A stretch of 64,000 nt of DNA, taken from contig NZ_CP045369.1 in the NCBI RefSeq assembly GCF_009363535.1, positions 2,367,001 to 2,431,000 of the forward strand, given 5' to 3'. Both the position numbers and the translations under genes were made by a program. The notes beneath the pieces are model-generated. The model saw nothing but the letters and a program-made list of their open reading frames with translations. It made no database searches and was not told where the DNA came from. This DNA is from Microbulbifer sp. THAF38 (GTDB taxonomy: Bacteria; Pseudomonadota; Gammaproteobacteria; Pseudomonadales; Cellvibrionaceae). Each line of letters opens with the position of its first letter. Within the stretch, counting starts at the first letter, position 1. Below, piece by piece: positions 55,143-64,000 of the stretch.

Positions 55143-56627
55143 TCAAATAACCAACTTCTCCATGAAAAGATGCACTGGCATTGCCTGTAACTGTTGTTGA
55201 TCAGCAAATAAAGCTAATATTTTATCTGCTTGGCCTGAAGGGAAGCGTGCAGCCAGATTGGAGTGGAATTTCTTCAACAAAAGCGGTATCCCCTCTTTAC
55301 GGCGTCGACGATGACCAAGGGGGTATTCCACCACTACATTCTCTGTTGCCTTGCCCCCCTTAAAAAATACCTGCACACCATTCGCAATTGAACGCTTATC
55401 CGGATCAAGGTAATCCTTGGAATAGCAGCCATCTTCAACAACCGTAATTTTCCCGCGCAGCATATCAATTTCCGGATGGGACTGATGGAATTCATCCTCG
55501 TAATAGCCAGCCTGCAAATCCCCAAACAAAAGCGCTGCAGCCACGATATATTGCAGACAGTGGTCGCGATCCGCCGGATTGGCGAGAGGGCCGCTTTTAC
55601 TAATAATTCGTATTGCAGATTGATGGGTGGTCACGACAATCCTATCAATATCCCCCACTCTGTCTTTCACCTGCGGATGTAAAAAAATCGCAGCCTCACA
55701 GGCCGTCTGGCCATGAAATTCCGCCGGGAAGGAGATTTTGAAGAGGATATTTTCCATTACATAAGATCCGTATCTGCGCGGAAACTTGAATTGCTGCTCC
55801 TCCAACGGTTTTATTGCCTGATCAGCATTGGTTTTACTGAAAGCCACGTCATAAAAGCCCCACTGCTTCGCCGTAAGTACGGTTGGTATACCCATCTCAC
55901 CACGCATGGCCATATCCGCCAAGCGAACTCCCCTTGCCGTGGCATCTCCTGCCGCCCAAGATTTACGCGAACCCGTATTGGGGAAGTGCCTGTAGGTACG
56001 CAGGGCACTACCATCTACCCAGGCCTGGGAAATCGCCGCCAATAATTCTTGCCGGTTTCCCCCCATCAACCAGGCAGCTACCGCTGTTGAAGCCACACGA
56101 ACCAACAATACATGGTCCAATCCGACACGATTAAAGCTGTTCTGTAATGCCAGTATCCCCTGGATTTCATAGGCCTTGATCATCGCCTCCAACACCTTTC
56201 CCATTGTCATGGGCTCTTCACCTGCACTCAGCCGCTTCTGAGAAAGAAAATCGCACACCGCCAAGATGGCACCCAGATTGTCAGATGGATGCCCCCACTC
56301 AGCGGCCAGCCAGGTATCATTGAAATCCAGCCAGCGGATGGTGCAGCCTATATCCCAGGCAGCTTTAACCGGGTCCATACGAAATTGAGTACCCGGCACA
56401 CGAGCCCCATTGGGCACCCAGGTTCCCTCAGCCAAAGGGCCAAGCAGTTTTGTGCATTCAGGAAAGCGCAATGCCAAAAAGGCACAGCCGAGAGAATCCA
56501 TTAGGCAGTAGTGCGCTGTTTGCCAGGCCTCATTAGAATCAACCTCAAAATTGAGAACGTAATCGGCGATATCCTGGATGACCTGATCATAAATTAGGTG
56601 GCCAGCTTGGTCTGAGTCGGTACGCAT
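55143..56627 (-). CDS. prpD: 2-methylcitrate dehydratase (MmgE/PrpD family)
   Basis: 494 residues, the PrpD length. Signatures [42 protein letters not shown] (region ~95-125) and [22 protein letters not shown]. Dehydrates 2-methylcitrate to 2-methyl-cis-aconitate in propionate degradation. The other prp genes (prpB, prpC, acnD, prpF) are not adjacent, so it is an isolated copy and could serve another MmgE/PrpD substrate. Confidence 0.85.
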   Translation of the reverse strand: MRTDSDQAGHLIYDQVIQDIADYVLNFEVDSNEAWQTAHYCLMDSLGCAFLALRFPECTKLLGPLAEGTWVPNGARVPGTQFRMDPVKAAWDIGCTIRWLDFNDTWLAAEWGHPSDNLGAILAVCDFLSQKRLSAGEEPMTMGKVLEAMIKAYEIQGILALQNSFNRVGLDHVLLVRVASTAVAAWLMGGNRQELLAAISQAWVDGSALRTYRHFPNTGSRKSWAAGDATARGVRLADMAMRGEMGIPTVLTAKQWGFYDVAFSKTNADQAIKPLEEQQFKFPRRYGSYVMENILFKISFPAEFHGQTACEAAIFLHPQVKDRVGDIDRIVVTTHQSAIRIISKSGPLANPADRDHCLQYIVAAALLFGDLQAGYYEDEFHQSHPEIDMLRGKITVVEDGCYSKDYLDPDKRSIANGVQVFFKGGKATENVVVEYPLGHRRRRKEGIPLLLKKFHSNLAARFPSGQADKILALFADQQQLQAMPVHLFMEKLVI

Positions 56628-56741
56628 AGCAGAAGGCCTGGTGGAATAGAGGAGAAATTAAATAAGCCTAGTAATTTTTTTATAATTGAGAGCTAGAGCT
56701 ATTCCCCAACTCCATGGAATCAACATTGAAAGAGGTATTGT

Positions 56742-57170
56742 GTGCACAATCCGTTTAGTAACACTGGGATACTGTTTTGCCTACAGGCAGTAGCACAGAA
56801 GAATCCAAAGTCCACTTTCAGTCATTTCATCGACACATAGGGAAACATCACGTCACCCAAGGAGTATCGTCAAGAATGGACATTTCTAAGCTCTTATCAT
56901 GTTAAGTCATTCAGTGGCAAGAACTGGGATACACACATTGTTTACACTCAACCTGAAGCGGTTATAACCTTTAGCAAAAGTGGAAGATTCCCTAAGAATG
57001 AGGCCTGGGCAGAAGGTTGGGGATGGGCTTTATTCAAGCCAGGGGTAGCAAAAAGTGAAACCAAAACCTGGAAGGGCAGCGGGCTTAACAACTGTTTTGG
57101 ATGCCACTTACCAGCCAAAAATAATGACTGGGTCTATACACAAGGCTATCAACAAGTCCTACAGAATTAA
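56742..57170 (+). pseudogene. Cytochrome P460 family gene interrupted by a stop codon
   Basis: One frame with a GTG at 56742 (AGAGG six bases upstream) up to TAA at 57168-57170, broken only by TAG at 56838. Around the stop it reads FIDT-stop-GNITSPKEYRQEW, where P460 proteins usually have 'FVD-x-x-GNI-x-x-P'; GAG to TAG is a plausible change. Downstream: THIVYTQPEAVITF, AEGWGWALFKPG and heme site NCFGCH followed by WVYTQGY. These are P460/cytochrome hallmarks. The N-terminus lacks a good signal peptide, so more damage may exist. Confidence 0.7.
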
Positions 57171-57216
57171 CAAGCAAGCATAGCCTCCTTCAAATCAGCT
57201 TATCACTTCCACCCCA

Positions 57217-57244
57217 GCACTAATTGATTTATATCAATTAGTGC
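57217..57244. promoter_or_regulatory. Perfect FNR/Anr box within a 28-bp palindrome
   Basis: TTGATTTATATCAA (57224-57237) matches the FNR/Anr consensus TTGAT-N4-ATCAA exactly, inside a longer inverted repeat with 12-bp arms GCACTAATTGAT/ATCAATTAGTGC. Its centre (57230.5) is 41.5 bases before a start predicted from the -10 box at 57260-57265, the class II activator position. Confidence 0.85.
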
Positions 57245-57259
57245 AACCTTGATCACCGT

Positions 57260-57265
57260 TATCAT
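57260..57265 (+). promoter_or_regulatory. -10 box of FNR-dependent trhP promoter
   Basis: TATCAT, placing transcription start at about 57272, 18 bases before the trhP ATG. No good -35 element, consistent with activator dependence. Confidence 0.6.
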
Positions 57266-57289
57266 GCGGCCGCGTCCGACTATTCCACT

Positions 57290-58657
57290 ATGAGTTTTTC
57301 TGTGTTCAAACCTGAGTTACTGTCCCCCGCAGGGACTTTAAAAAATATGCGCTATGCGTTTGCCTATGGTGCCGATGCCGTTTATGCCGGCCAGCCCCGC
57401 TACAGCTTGCGTGTGCGCAATAATGAATTTAAAAATATTGAAACCCTGCGCCTAGGCATAGAAGAAGCACACCAGCAGGGAAAACAGTTCTATATCGCCT
57501 CTAATATCGCCGCTCACAACGACAAAGTTCGCAGTTACCTGCGGGACCTGGAAGAAATTGTCGAAATGGGGCCTGACGCCCTGATTATGTCCGACCCAGG
57601 CCTGATAATGATGGTAAGGGAGCGCTGGCCTGAACTGCCAGTCCACCTATCCGTACAGGCCAATGCGGTAAACTACGCGACCGTAAAGTTCTGGCATCGC
57701 CAGGGGTTATCTCGGGTGATACTTTCCCGGGAGCTGTCCCTGGATGAGATTGAAGAAATTCGCCAGAAAGTGCCTGAGATGGAGTTGGAAGTCTTTGTCC
57801 ACGGAGCACTCTGTATCGCCTATTCCGGGCGCTGCTTGCTATCCGGTTATATGACCCATAGAGATGCCAACCAGGGCGCCTGCACCAACTCCTGCCGCTG
57901 GCAATACCAAGCTCATGAAGCCAAAGAGAATGAAGTTGGCGAGTTGATTCATGTGCAAACCCAGGAAACTATTCAGGAATCTATCCAGAAACCCATCCAG
58001 CAACCCACCTCCGCCAGTGGCAGTACTTCCCAGGCCTTTTTACTGCAGGAAGAAGGTCGCCCTGGCGAATATATGCCGGCCTACGAAGATGAGCACGGCA
58101 CCTACATCATGAACTCCAAAGATTTGCGGGCCGTACAGCACGTCAAGCGCCTCACAGAAATGGGAGTTCACTCTTTAAAAATCGAAGGTCGCACTAAATC
58201 CCACTACTATGTGGCTCGTACTGCTCAGATCTATCGTCGCGCTATAGACGATGCTGCAGCAGGAAAAGACTTTGACATGAAGATGATGGACGAATTAGAA
58301 ACCCTCTCGAACAGGGGCTACACAGAAGGTTTCTACCGTCGCCATCCACCAGCAGAATACCAGCAATATGAAAAGGGATTGATATCAACTCCGGGCCAAC
58401 AGTTCGTAGGCGAGCTTATTGACGGAAGTCCTGAGCATTTGACGATTGATGTTAAAAATCGCTTTGAACGTGGTGATCAATTGGAGTTAATGACTCCCAG
58501 CGGTAGCTTGTTCTTCCCCTTGGAGCAAATGGAGAATACGGAGGGCAAAGCGATCGATGTAGCTCCGGGATCCGGGCATATCGTGCAGATACCCCGACCA
58601 GAGGGGGTTGATGACGATCAACTTCAACAGGCGCTATTGGTCAAAGCTCTGGGATAA
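57290..58657 (+). CDS. trhP: tRNA 5-hydroxyuridine modification protein TrhP (U32 peptidase family)
   Basis: 455 residues, YegQ-like. Starts FKPELLSPAGTLKNMRYAFAYGADAVYAG, then SVQANAVNYATVKFWHRQG, the U32 signature ELEVFVHGALCIAYSGRCLLS, and Cys-containing GACTNSCRWQYQ. In E. coli, TrhP makes ho5U34 in tRNA by an O2-independent, prephenate-dependent route. A Gln-rich insertion (residues ~222-255, with repeats of IQxxIQ) separates the two halves and looks species-specific. The perfect FNR box upstream predicts anaerobic induction. Confidence 0.9.
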   Translation: MSFSVFKPELLSPAGTLKNMRYAFAYGADAVYAGQPRYSLRVRNNEFKNIETLRLGIEEAHQQGKQFYIASNIAAHNDKVRSYLRDLEEIVEMGPDALIMSDPGLIMMVRERWPELPVHLSVQANAVNYATVKFWHRQGLSRVILSRELSLDEIEEIRQKVPEMELEVFVHGALCIAYSGRCLLSGYMTHRDANQGACTNSCRWQYQAHEAKENEVGELIHVQTQETIQESIQKPIQQPTSASGSTSQAFLLQEEGRPGEYMPAYEDEHGTYIMNSKDLRAVQHVKRLTEMGVHSLKIEGRTKSHYYVARTAQIYRRAIDDAAAGKDFDMKMMDELETLSNRGYTEGFYRRHPPAEYQQYEKGLISTPGQQFVGELIDGSPEHLTIDVKNRFERGDQLELMTPSGSLFFPLEQMENTEGKAIDVAPGSGHIVQIPRPEGVDDDQLQQALLVKALG

Positions 58658-59156
58658 CCCTGGGTTTGTAATTTGCACTAAGGCTTATCAAGCCTCTCGT
58701 TTTGCAAACATATTTTGTTAAAGGTGTAGTGGTTTAGACAATCTACCGGATTCACTAAGCCACGACACCTTTATTCCCACTACATCTCCACAATTTTACT
58801 TGTGAATCGATCCTCAAAATGCATTGGGTCATCGTTAAACTTCTCAAGTGACTGCCCGCCTCATATTATTCAAACCGCCCTGTATTTCCCCACCATTCAT
58901 CGCAAGCAACTGGTTCTTGTACCAATTTTCCTGCATTTTCAGCCTCACCTAAAACCCTTTTAAAGCCCTGAGTTTTGATCACAAAAATATGCTCGACAGT
59001 ACTAATTACAAGATAAAAATCCGCCCTACCTCGGAGTTCCAACAGGAATACACCCGTTTTAAATAGTTATGATTTTCCACCTCTAACTCGCCCCCGCATC
59101 AAGGTTTCACAGTAGAAAAGCGTGCAACGATTGCTTAACCAAGGAAATGCCGCAAT
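58658..59156. other. Intergenic region trhP / efflux operon
   Basis: No ORF. Contains the long hairpin listed separately (58719-58773) and presumably the promoter of the efflux operon, which was not assigned. TTTTGATCACAAAA near 58973 is symmetrical-looking but not a full CRP or FNR site. Confidence 0.4.
58719..58773. repeat. 19-bp imperfect inverted repeat (hairpin)
   Basis: Left arm 58719-58737 pairs with right arm 58755-58773 with one mismatch and one G-U pair; loop 17 bases. About 60 bases after trhP. No T-run follows, so it is not a classic terminator; it may be a mobile-repeat remnant or mRNA 3' structure. Confidence 0.7.
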
Positions 59157-60407
59157 ATGGATATTATTAAACCTAAGAAACGCCCCCTGATTAAGCACCC
59201 TTTAATGCTAGGTGGTGCTGCTCTTGCTTTTGTGGCATTTACCAGCACCCTCCTGTTACTTCCTGACAGCGCCTATAAGGTAGAGCGGGAACGGCTAATG
59301 CTAGGTACCGTCCAACGGGGAGACCTGCAGGTTGTGGTAGATGGCTACGGTAGGCTGCGTTCAGACAAGCAGACTTTAATTACCGCCCTAACCGCAGCGA
59401 ATGTTGAAAAAATCATGTTGCGTCCCGGTGCAGAAGTACAAAGTGATAGCATCATTATGCAGCTGAGTAATCCAGAGTTAATGCGCGACCTGGATGCAGC
59501 CGAAACCTCCCTGGAGCAAGAGGAAGCTAATCTGCGCCGGCTTGTTCTGAACAACCAGCGAGATGTTCTCGCGGAGGAAGCCATACTCGCGGAACTGAAC
59601 TCCAATTACCAAGTGATCAAGTTGCGTCGCGAAGCTGAGGACGAGCTGGTAAAAAGTGGAGTGGTTTCCCAGCTCACCTACCAAACCACCGTCTTACGCC
59701 AGGAACAGATGAAAAAACGTGTGGACCTGCAAAAACAGCGTATCAACCACCTGCGCAAAGTCGCCGTCGAATCAGAGTTAATCCAGCGCGAGCAAATCAA
59801 CCAAGCCCAGACCCAACTGCAGAGCATCCAACAGCGGACAGATCGCCTCACAGTGCGCGCCGGCCTGGACGGCATACTACAACGGCTGCCAGTAGAGCTG
59901 GGGCAAGGTGTCAACCCCGGCCAGGAGCTGGCGCTGATCGGCAGCGAGACTGATCTTCTCGCTTTGGTTCAAGTCCCACAATCCAAAGCAGAACAACTGG
60001 AGGTTGGCCAGCCCGCTGAAATTGATACCCGCAGGGAAAAAGTCGAAGGTGTGGTAACCCGTATTACTCCTGAGGTTCGGGACGGCAATATTGAAGTGGA
60101 AATTGCTTTTAGCGCAGGCGCCCCAGAGTCTGCCAGGCCACAGCTCAACGTCGATGCCCGGATCTTCACTGCCACTATGGAAGATACGCTGTTCGTCGAG
60201 AGGCCTATCAATGTGCAGAGGCACAGTGAGGCCAATCTCTTCCTGATGAACGAAAACGAGGAGGAAGCGTCACTCCAGCCCATCAGCTTCGGCGAGGAGT
60301 CGGGTCGATATATCCAGATCACCCAGGGCCTCAATGAAGCGGACCGTATCATCCTCTCGGATATGACCCATTTTAATGAAGCTGAGCATATCCTGATTGT
60401 TGACTAA
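59157..60407 (+). CDS. Efflux periplasmic adaptor (HlyD/MFP family)
   Basis: 416 residues. One N-terminal membrane helix (LMLGGAALAFVAFTSTLLLLP), barrel-sandwich lipoyl halves (GTVQRGDLQVVVDGYG and RAGLDGILQRLPVELGQGVNPGQELALIG) around a long alpha-helical hairpin (~110-225, Gln/Glu/Leu-rich). C-terminal membrane-proximal domain. Links an inner-membrane ABC permease to an outer-membrane channel. 35 bases upstream of its ATPase. Confidence 0.92.
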   Translation: MDIIKPKKRPLIKHPLMLGGAALAFVAFTSTLLLLPDSAYKVERERLMLGTVQRGDLQVVVDGYGRLRSDKQTLITALTAANVEKIMLRPGAEVQSDSIIMQLSNPELMRDLDAAETSLEQEEANLRRLVLNNQRDVLAEEAILAELNSNYQVIKLRREAEDELVKSGVVSQLTYQTTVLRQEQMKKRVDLQKQRINHLRKVAVESELIQREQINQAQTQLQSIQQRTDRLTVRAGLDGILQRLPVELGQGVNPGQELALIGSETDLLALVQVPQSKAEQLEVGQPAEIDTRREKVEGVVTRITPEVRDGNIEVEIAFSAGAPESARPQLNVDARIFTATMEDTLFVERPINVQRHSEANLFLMNENEEEASLQPISFGEESGRYIQITQGLNEADRIILSDMTHFNEAEHILIVD

Positions 60408-60442
60408 AGCCTGAAACCCAAAGTGAGAACAGGGAGTTCGCT

Positions 60443-61159
60443 ATGCCCAAGCCAATCCTCCATATGGCCGGGATCACCAAGGTGTTCCGCACCGAAGAAA
60501 TGGAAACTCACGCCCTGCGAGGCGTTGACCTGAGTATTTACCAGGAGGAATTTGTATCTATCTGCGGCCCCTCGGGTTGCGGTAAATCCACACTTCTCTC
60601 GATTCTCGGCCTGCTGGATCTCCCCACCAGCGGCAGCTATCAGATTGAAGGGTTTGAAGTCGCTCAATTGTCGCTAAGTGAGGCGGCGACAATTCGTAAC
60701 GAGAAAGTAGGCTTTATCTTCCAGTCCTTTAACCTGATTGATGAACTCTCTGTCTACGACAATATCGCCCTGCCCCTGCGATACCGCCGCAATCCCATTC
60801 CCAAGTCTGAAGCCGACAAAAAAGTGAAACATTGCCTGGAGAAGGTGGGAATGAGTCACCGGGCCTTTCACAAACCTAACCAGTTATCCGGTGGCCAACA
60901 GCAGCGAATCGCCATAGCCCGGGCGCTAGTTGGCAATCCGTCCCTGCTACTGGTGGACGAGCCCACCGGCAACCTGGATTCCCACAATGGCGATGCAGTA
61001 ATGGAAATGCTGCGGCAGCTCAATAATGAAGGGACCACCCTGTGCATGGTGACCCATGACTCTCGTTATGCAGACATGGCCAGCCGCCAATTGCATCTGC
61101 TGGATGGAAAAATCCCAACGCCGCAGCCCATACTAGAGCCCCATGAGATGGCCCTATGA
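60443..61159 (+). CDS. ABC transporter ATP-binding protein (MacB/LolD type)
   Basis: 238 residues. Walker A CGPSGCGKSTLLSIL, Q-loop FIFQSFNLID, signature LSGGQQQRIAIARAL, Walker B LLLVDEPTGNLD, H-loop MVTHDSRYA. Belongs to the MacB/LolD/FtsE group that partners FtsX-type permeases. Its stop overlaps the permease start by four bases (ATGA). Confidence 0.96.
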   Translation: MPKPILHMAGITKVFRTEEMETHALRGVDLSIYQEEFVSICGPSGCGKSTLLSILGLLDLPTSGSYQIEGFEVAQLSLSEAATIRNEKVGFIFQSFNLIDELSVYDNIALPLRYRRNPIPKSEADKKVKHCLEKVGMSHRAFHKPNQLSGGQQQRIAIARALVGNPSLLLVDEPTGNLDSHNGDAVMEMLRQLNNEGTTLCMVTHDSRYADMASRQLHLLDGKIPTPQPILEPHEMAL

Positions 61160-63591
61160 TCACCACAAAGGACCTATCCATTGCCCTCCAGTCCCTCAAC
61201 CGGGCGCGGAGCTACACCACCACTATTATTCTGACCCTGGGTATCACCCTCGGCGCCCTGGTAACGCTATTTAATCTCAACTACCAACTGCTTGCCGCCC
61301 CCCTTCCCTACCCAGACGAAGACCGGCTGTATGTCGTGAATGGTAATCTCTACCAGAACAAGCAGTTGCGACTGGAAAATAACAGCCAATACCCCGCCCT
61401 GGTTGAAATCTATAAGAACGACAGTTTCTTCGAGTCCAGCGCCCTGGTGTACTTCTGGGAAGATGTGGTTCGCAATTTATCCGAATCACCACGGGTTAAT
61501 GTTTCCTATGTCTCTCCAGAATATCTCCAGCTGGCTGGAGCACCCCTGGCCCTGGGCAGACAATTCAATGCCGATGAAGGGCTCGACAGCCGAGTCCCCG
61601 TGGCGGTTATCAGCTATCAAACCTGGGAGCAGATGTTCCGGCGAAACCCAAGTGTCTTGGAGCAAAGCCTGCAATTTGGGGAGGTGGACTTTCGTATTGT
61701 CGGCGTCACTGCCAAAGACTTCATTGAACCCCAGATCTATAAGCAGGGCCGGCAAACGGCAGTCTGGCTGCCCTGGGACTTTAACGATACACAAGTAGAG
61801 CGCAGAAATAATTGGAGAGGCTTCCTGCCTTTTCGCATGCTCACAGGGAAGTTGAAGCCGGGCATTGACCCCACCAGCGCAGGGCATGAATTGAGCACAT
61901 TAATGGATGCCCAGTATCAAGCCGCCCTAGCGGGAAGATCCTCTTCGGTAGAGAGGTCCGTTGAATACCGACTCACCCCCTTCGCCAATAAAATACTTGG
62001 CGACAGCGCCACACGAACCCTAATGGTTATGGGCGGTACACTGGTGCTTCTGTTAATTGCCTGTGCCAATGTTACCAACCTGATTCTTTCTCGCGCTGCC
62101 AAACAACAACGCAATATGGCGATACAGGTCGCGTTGGGCGCACACAAAAAACATATCTTTTTGGCCCTGCTATGTGAAATCGGCCTACTAATGTTAGGGG
62201 CTGCATTACTTTCTCTACTTTTAGCCCTGGGATCGACGGAAGTATTAAAGGTGATGGCTACGGAACAAATTCCTCGCATTCAAGAGCTCACCTTAAACTG
62301 GCAGACACTGGTTTTTGCACTGTTGTGTGCCTTACTGCTCGCCCTGTTCTTCTCAACCATAGTCAGTCGCCAGGTTAATTACCGCGCACTGAATCAAATG
62401 CTGCAGAGCAGCGGCAAAGGTTCCGGCGTACAGATCTCGCCTCTAATCCGCAAAGTCCTCATCAGCAGCCAAGTGGCGATGACCAGTTTGCTTATCGTCG
62501 CCAGCTTGCAGATTTTCCTGCAAGCCAATCGCCTGATTAACCAGCCCTTTGGCTTCCCCTTGGACAACGTTCAAGTGATGACTCTGAATATCGGCAATCT
62601 TAGGAGTGCCCCCACTGCCGAACGGGAGAGTTACCTGAAGGCCATCAGGCAAAGATTGCTGGAGCACCCTAAAGTACAAAATGCCAGCCTGAGCCTAAAC
62701 ACTCCTATCTCCATCAGCCGGCCACTCTGGACCACATCCCTGAGTCATGATGCCAGCCGACAAAACCCGTTGATGGCCAAGACCACAGTGGTCGACGAAA
62801 ACTACCTTTCCATTTTGCGTATGCCTTTGATAGCTGGCCGCCATATCAATGCGGCTGAATTTTCCGATAACAATCGCATGATGCTCGTCAACGAAACCCT
62901 GGCCCAGCAACTGGAACCGGATGGAGAAGTATTAGGCAATCGCTACTACTGGCGAGGTGACTTGCCCTACCAAGTGGTCGGTGTAGTACGCAACGCAAGC
63001 CTGCCCGGCAAAAAGGAACCCGCCCGCTTATTTGTGCGCGGTATCAATGTGAGCTATCCCCTACTGGTACTCAGGCATAAGCCTCACCAACCACTCAGCA
63101 CCACAGAGATAAATCGGGAATTTGCCAAAGTAAACAGGCAGTACAAAGTTTCCGAGCTATTCTCCCTGGAGCAGGCGCGAGACCTTCTCCTAAGCAATGA
63201 CCGGGTCTCAGTTTGGGTAACCACCGCCCTAACATTATTGGCACTCAGCCTCGCTGCCATCGGTATCTTTGGTGTGCTCAGTTACAGCGTGCAACTGCAG
63301 CGTACTGAGCTTGGCGTGCGCATGGCAATCGGCGCCCGCCCAGCGACAATTTTCTATCACACCCTAATCGATAGCTTGATTCCCGTAATTATCGGTATCG
63401 CTGTAGCGACTTTGGTAATAGTCCCACTGGCACTTTGGCTTGAGCAAAGCGAGTTCAGTATTGAAACCAGCCTCTGGGGCTGGCTGCTACCACCACTACT
63501 GATTATCGGCCTAACCGCCTCAGTTACCCTGCTTTCTGTATGGAAGATAATCAACAAACCCACGGTTTACGCATTGCAAGGAACAGGATGA
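61156..63591 (+). CDS. ABC transporter permease (MacB/FtsX type, duplicated core)
   Basis: 811 residues. Pattern of one N-terminal helix, a MacB periplasmic core domain (~40-270), three helices (~285-400), a further helix, a second periplasmic core (~450-680) and three terminal helices (~695-805). This is two FtsX units in one chain, with FGVLSYSVQLQRTELGVRMAIGA at the second FtsX motif. Resembles the long permeases of multi-subunit peptide, antibiotic or lipoprotein efflux systems. The substrate is unknown; no outer-membrane TolC-like gene lies within the window. Confidence 0.92.
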   Translation: MITTKDLSIALQSLNRARSYTTTIILTLGITLGALVTLFNLNYQLLAAPLPYPDEDRLYVVNGNLYQNKQLRLENNSQYPALVEIYKNDSFFESSALVYFWEDVVRNLSESPRVNVSYVSPEYLQLAGAPLALGRQFNADEGLDSRVPVAVISYQTWEQMFRRNPSVLEQSLQFGEVDFRIVGVTAKDFIEPQIYKQGRQTAVWLPWDFNDTQVERRNNWRGFLPFRMLTGKLKPGIDPTSAGHELSTLMDAQYQAALAGRSSSVERSVEYRLTPFANKILGDSATRTLMVMGGTLVLLLIACANVTNLILSRAAKQQRNMAIQVALGAHKKHIFLALLCEIGLLMLGAALLSLLLALGSTEVLKVMATEQIPRIQELTLNWQTLVFALLCALLLALFFSTIVSRQVNYRALNQMLQSSGKGSGVQISPLIRKVLISSQVAMTSLLIVASLQIFLQANRLINQPFGFPLDNVQVMTLNIGNLRSAPTAERESYLKAIRQRLLEHPKVQNASLSLNTPISISRPLWTTSLSHDASRQNPLMAKTTVVDENYLSILRMPLIAGRHINAAEFSDNNRMMLVNETLAQQLEPDGEVLGNRYYWRGDLPYQVVGVVRNASLPGKKEPARLFVRGINVSYPLLVLRHKPHQPLSTTEINREFAKVNRQYKVSELFSLEQARDLLLSNDRVSVWVTTALTLLALSLAAIGIFGVLSYSVQLQRTELGVRMAIGARPATIFYHTLIDSLIPVIIGIAVATLVIVPLALWLEQSEFSIETSLWGWLLPPLLIIGLTASVTLLSVWKIINKPTVYALQGTG

Positions 63592-63668
63592 TTACTTTCC
63601 ACCTGATAGCCGCTGCTTGAGGTTGCTCGCTTATCGTGCAATCTTTACCACAAATACAACGATAAGAA

Positions 63669-64000
63669 ATGGAACAGCCAATGCAACCTCAGCAGTGGTT
63701 ATCAAACGGAAAGATTTTTGAGCATCAAGGCCACCAACTTTTCTATGTCGATAGCAACCCAGGCTGTCGACATAAACCAGTACTGCTTTTGATTCACGGC
63801 TTCCCCACTAGTAGTTATGACTGGCAAAAGATATGGGCCCAACTGTCAGAGCACTATCGCTGTATTGCTATGGATATGCTGGGCTTTGGCTATTCAGATA
63901 AACCCAAGCGGCATAGCTACAGTATCCACGGGCAAGCTGATTTACATGAAGCTCTTCTGCAACATTTAAACATCAACAAGGTCCACCTGTTGGCCCATGA
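63669..64000 (+). CDS. Alpha/beta hydrolase (3' end outside window)
   Basis: The first ~110 residues are visible, in frame to the window end. Contains LLLIHGFPTSSYDWQKIW (oxyanion HGFP motif) and AMDMLGFGYSDKP, typical of haloalkane dehalogenase/epoxide hydrolase-like alpha/beta hydrolases. The nucleophile elbow would follow LLAH at the edge. Substrate cannot be told. ATG at 63669 with a weak purine SD (ATAAGAA); a second ATG lies at 63681. Confidence 0.85.
   Translation, partial: MEQPMQPQQWLSNGKIFEHQGHQLFYVDSNPGCRHKPVLLLIHGFPTSSYDWQKIWAQLSEHYRCIAMDMLGFGYSDKPKRHSYSIHGQADLHEALLQHLNINKVHLLAH

Overview
The window looks like a chromosomal segment of a free-living, probably marine, gammaproteobacterium. 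Evidence: a type II secretion operon, two large TonB-dependent receptors, a Porin_4-type porin, the uvrY-uvrC-pgsA block, a lipid A/peptidoglycan operon, ETF genes and bacterial tRNAs with encoded CCA. A Microbulbifer/Cellvibrionales-like relative is a reasonable guess from gene content, but the sequence alone cannot settle it.

Layout. 1-5.1 kb: end of an Oar-like TonB receptor, a hybrid sensor kinase whose phospho-accepting His is replaced by Gln, and two small conserved genes. 5.3-16.2 kb: a leftward type II secretion operon gspC-D-E-F-[33-residue mini-pseudopilin]-G-H-I-J-K-L-M. 16.3-20.1 kb: electron transfer flavoprotein genes etfBA, divergent from ETF-ubiquinone oxidoreductase. 20.1-24.7 kb: a lipoprotein/TonB receptor pair. 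25.1-27.7 kb: TetR regulator, DUF1285 protein, tesB and tRNA-Pro.

27.7-38.1 kb is the accessory part. It holds a Gln/Pro-rich repeat protein, a 77-residue propeptide-like protein and a subtilase, none with a visible Sec signal peptide. A secreted gluzincin metallopeptidase follows, with a probable leftward small RNA at its 3' end that exposes C-runs in two hairpin loops. Next come tRNA-Cys and tRNA-Leu, a patch of small cassette-like genes (lipoprotein, decayed gene, miniature EF-Ts, membrane protein) and a complete IS3-family element.

38.2-41.1 kb: M19 dipeptidase, LEA14-like lipoprotein and an LpxR-like lipid A deacylase. 41.6-44.8 kb: uvrY-uvrC-pgsA. 45.3-53.8 kb: a leftward envelope operon comEC-exbB-exbD-msbA-lpxK-kdsB-murB. 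54-57.2 kb: porin, prpD and a cytochrome P460 pseudogene. 57.2-58.7 kb: trhP behind a perfect FNR/Anr box. 59.1-63.6 kb: a MacB-type adaptor/ATPase/permease set. 63.7 kb to the end: the start of an alpha/beta hydrolase.

Most notable items: the mini-pseudopilin inside the type II operon, the C-rich-loop sRNA candidate, the repeat protein/propeptide/subtilase module, the FNR box before trhP, and the miniature EF-Ts. All functional statements come from reading motifs; no database search was possible.
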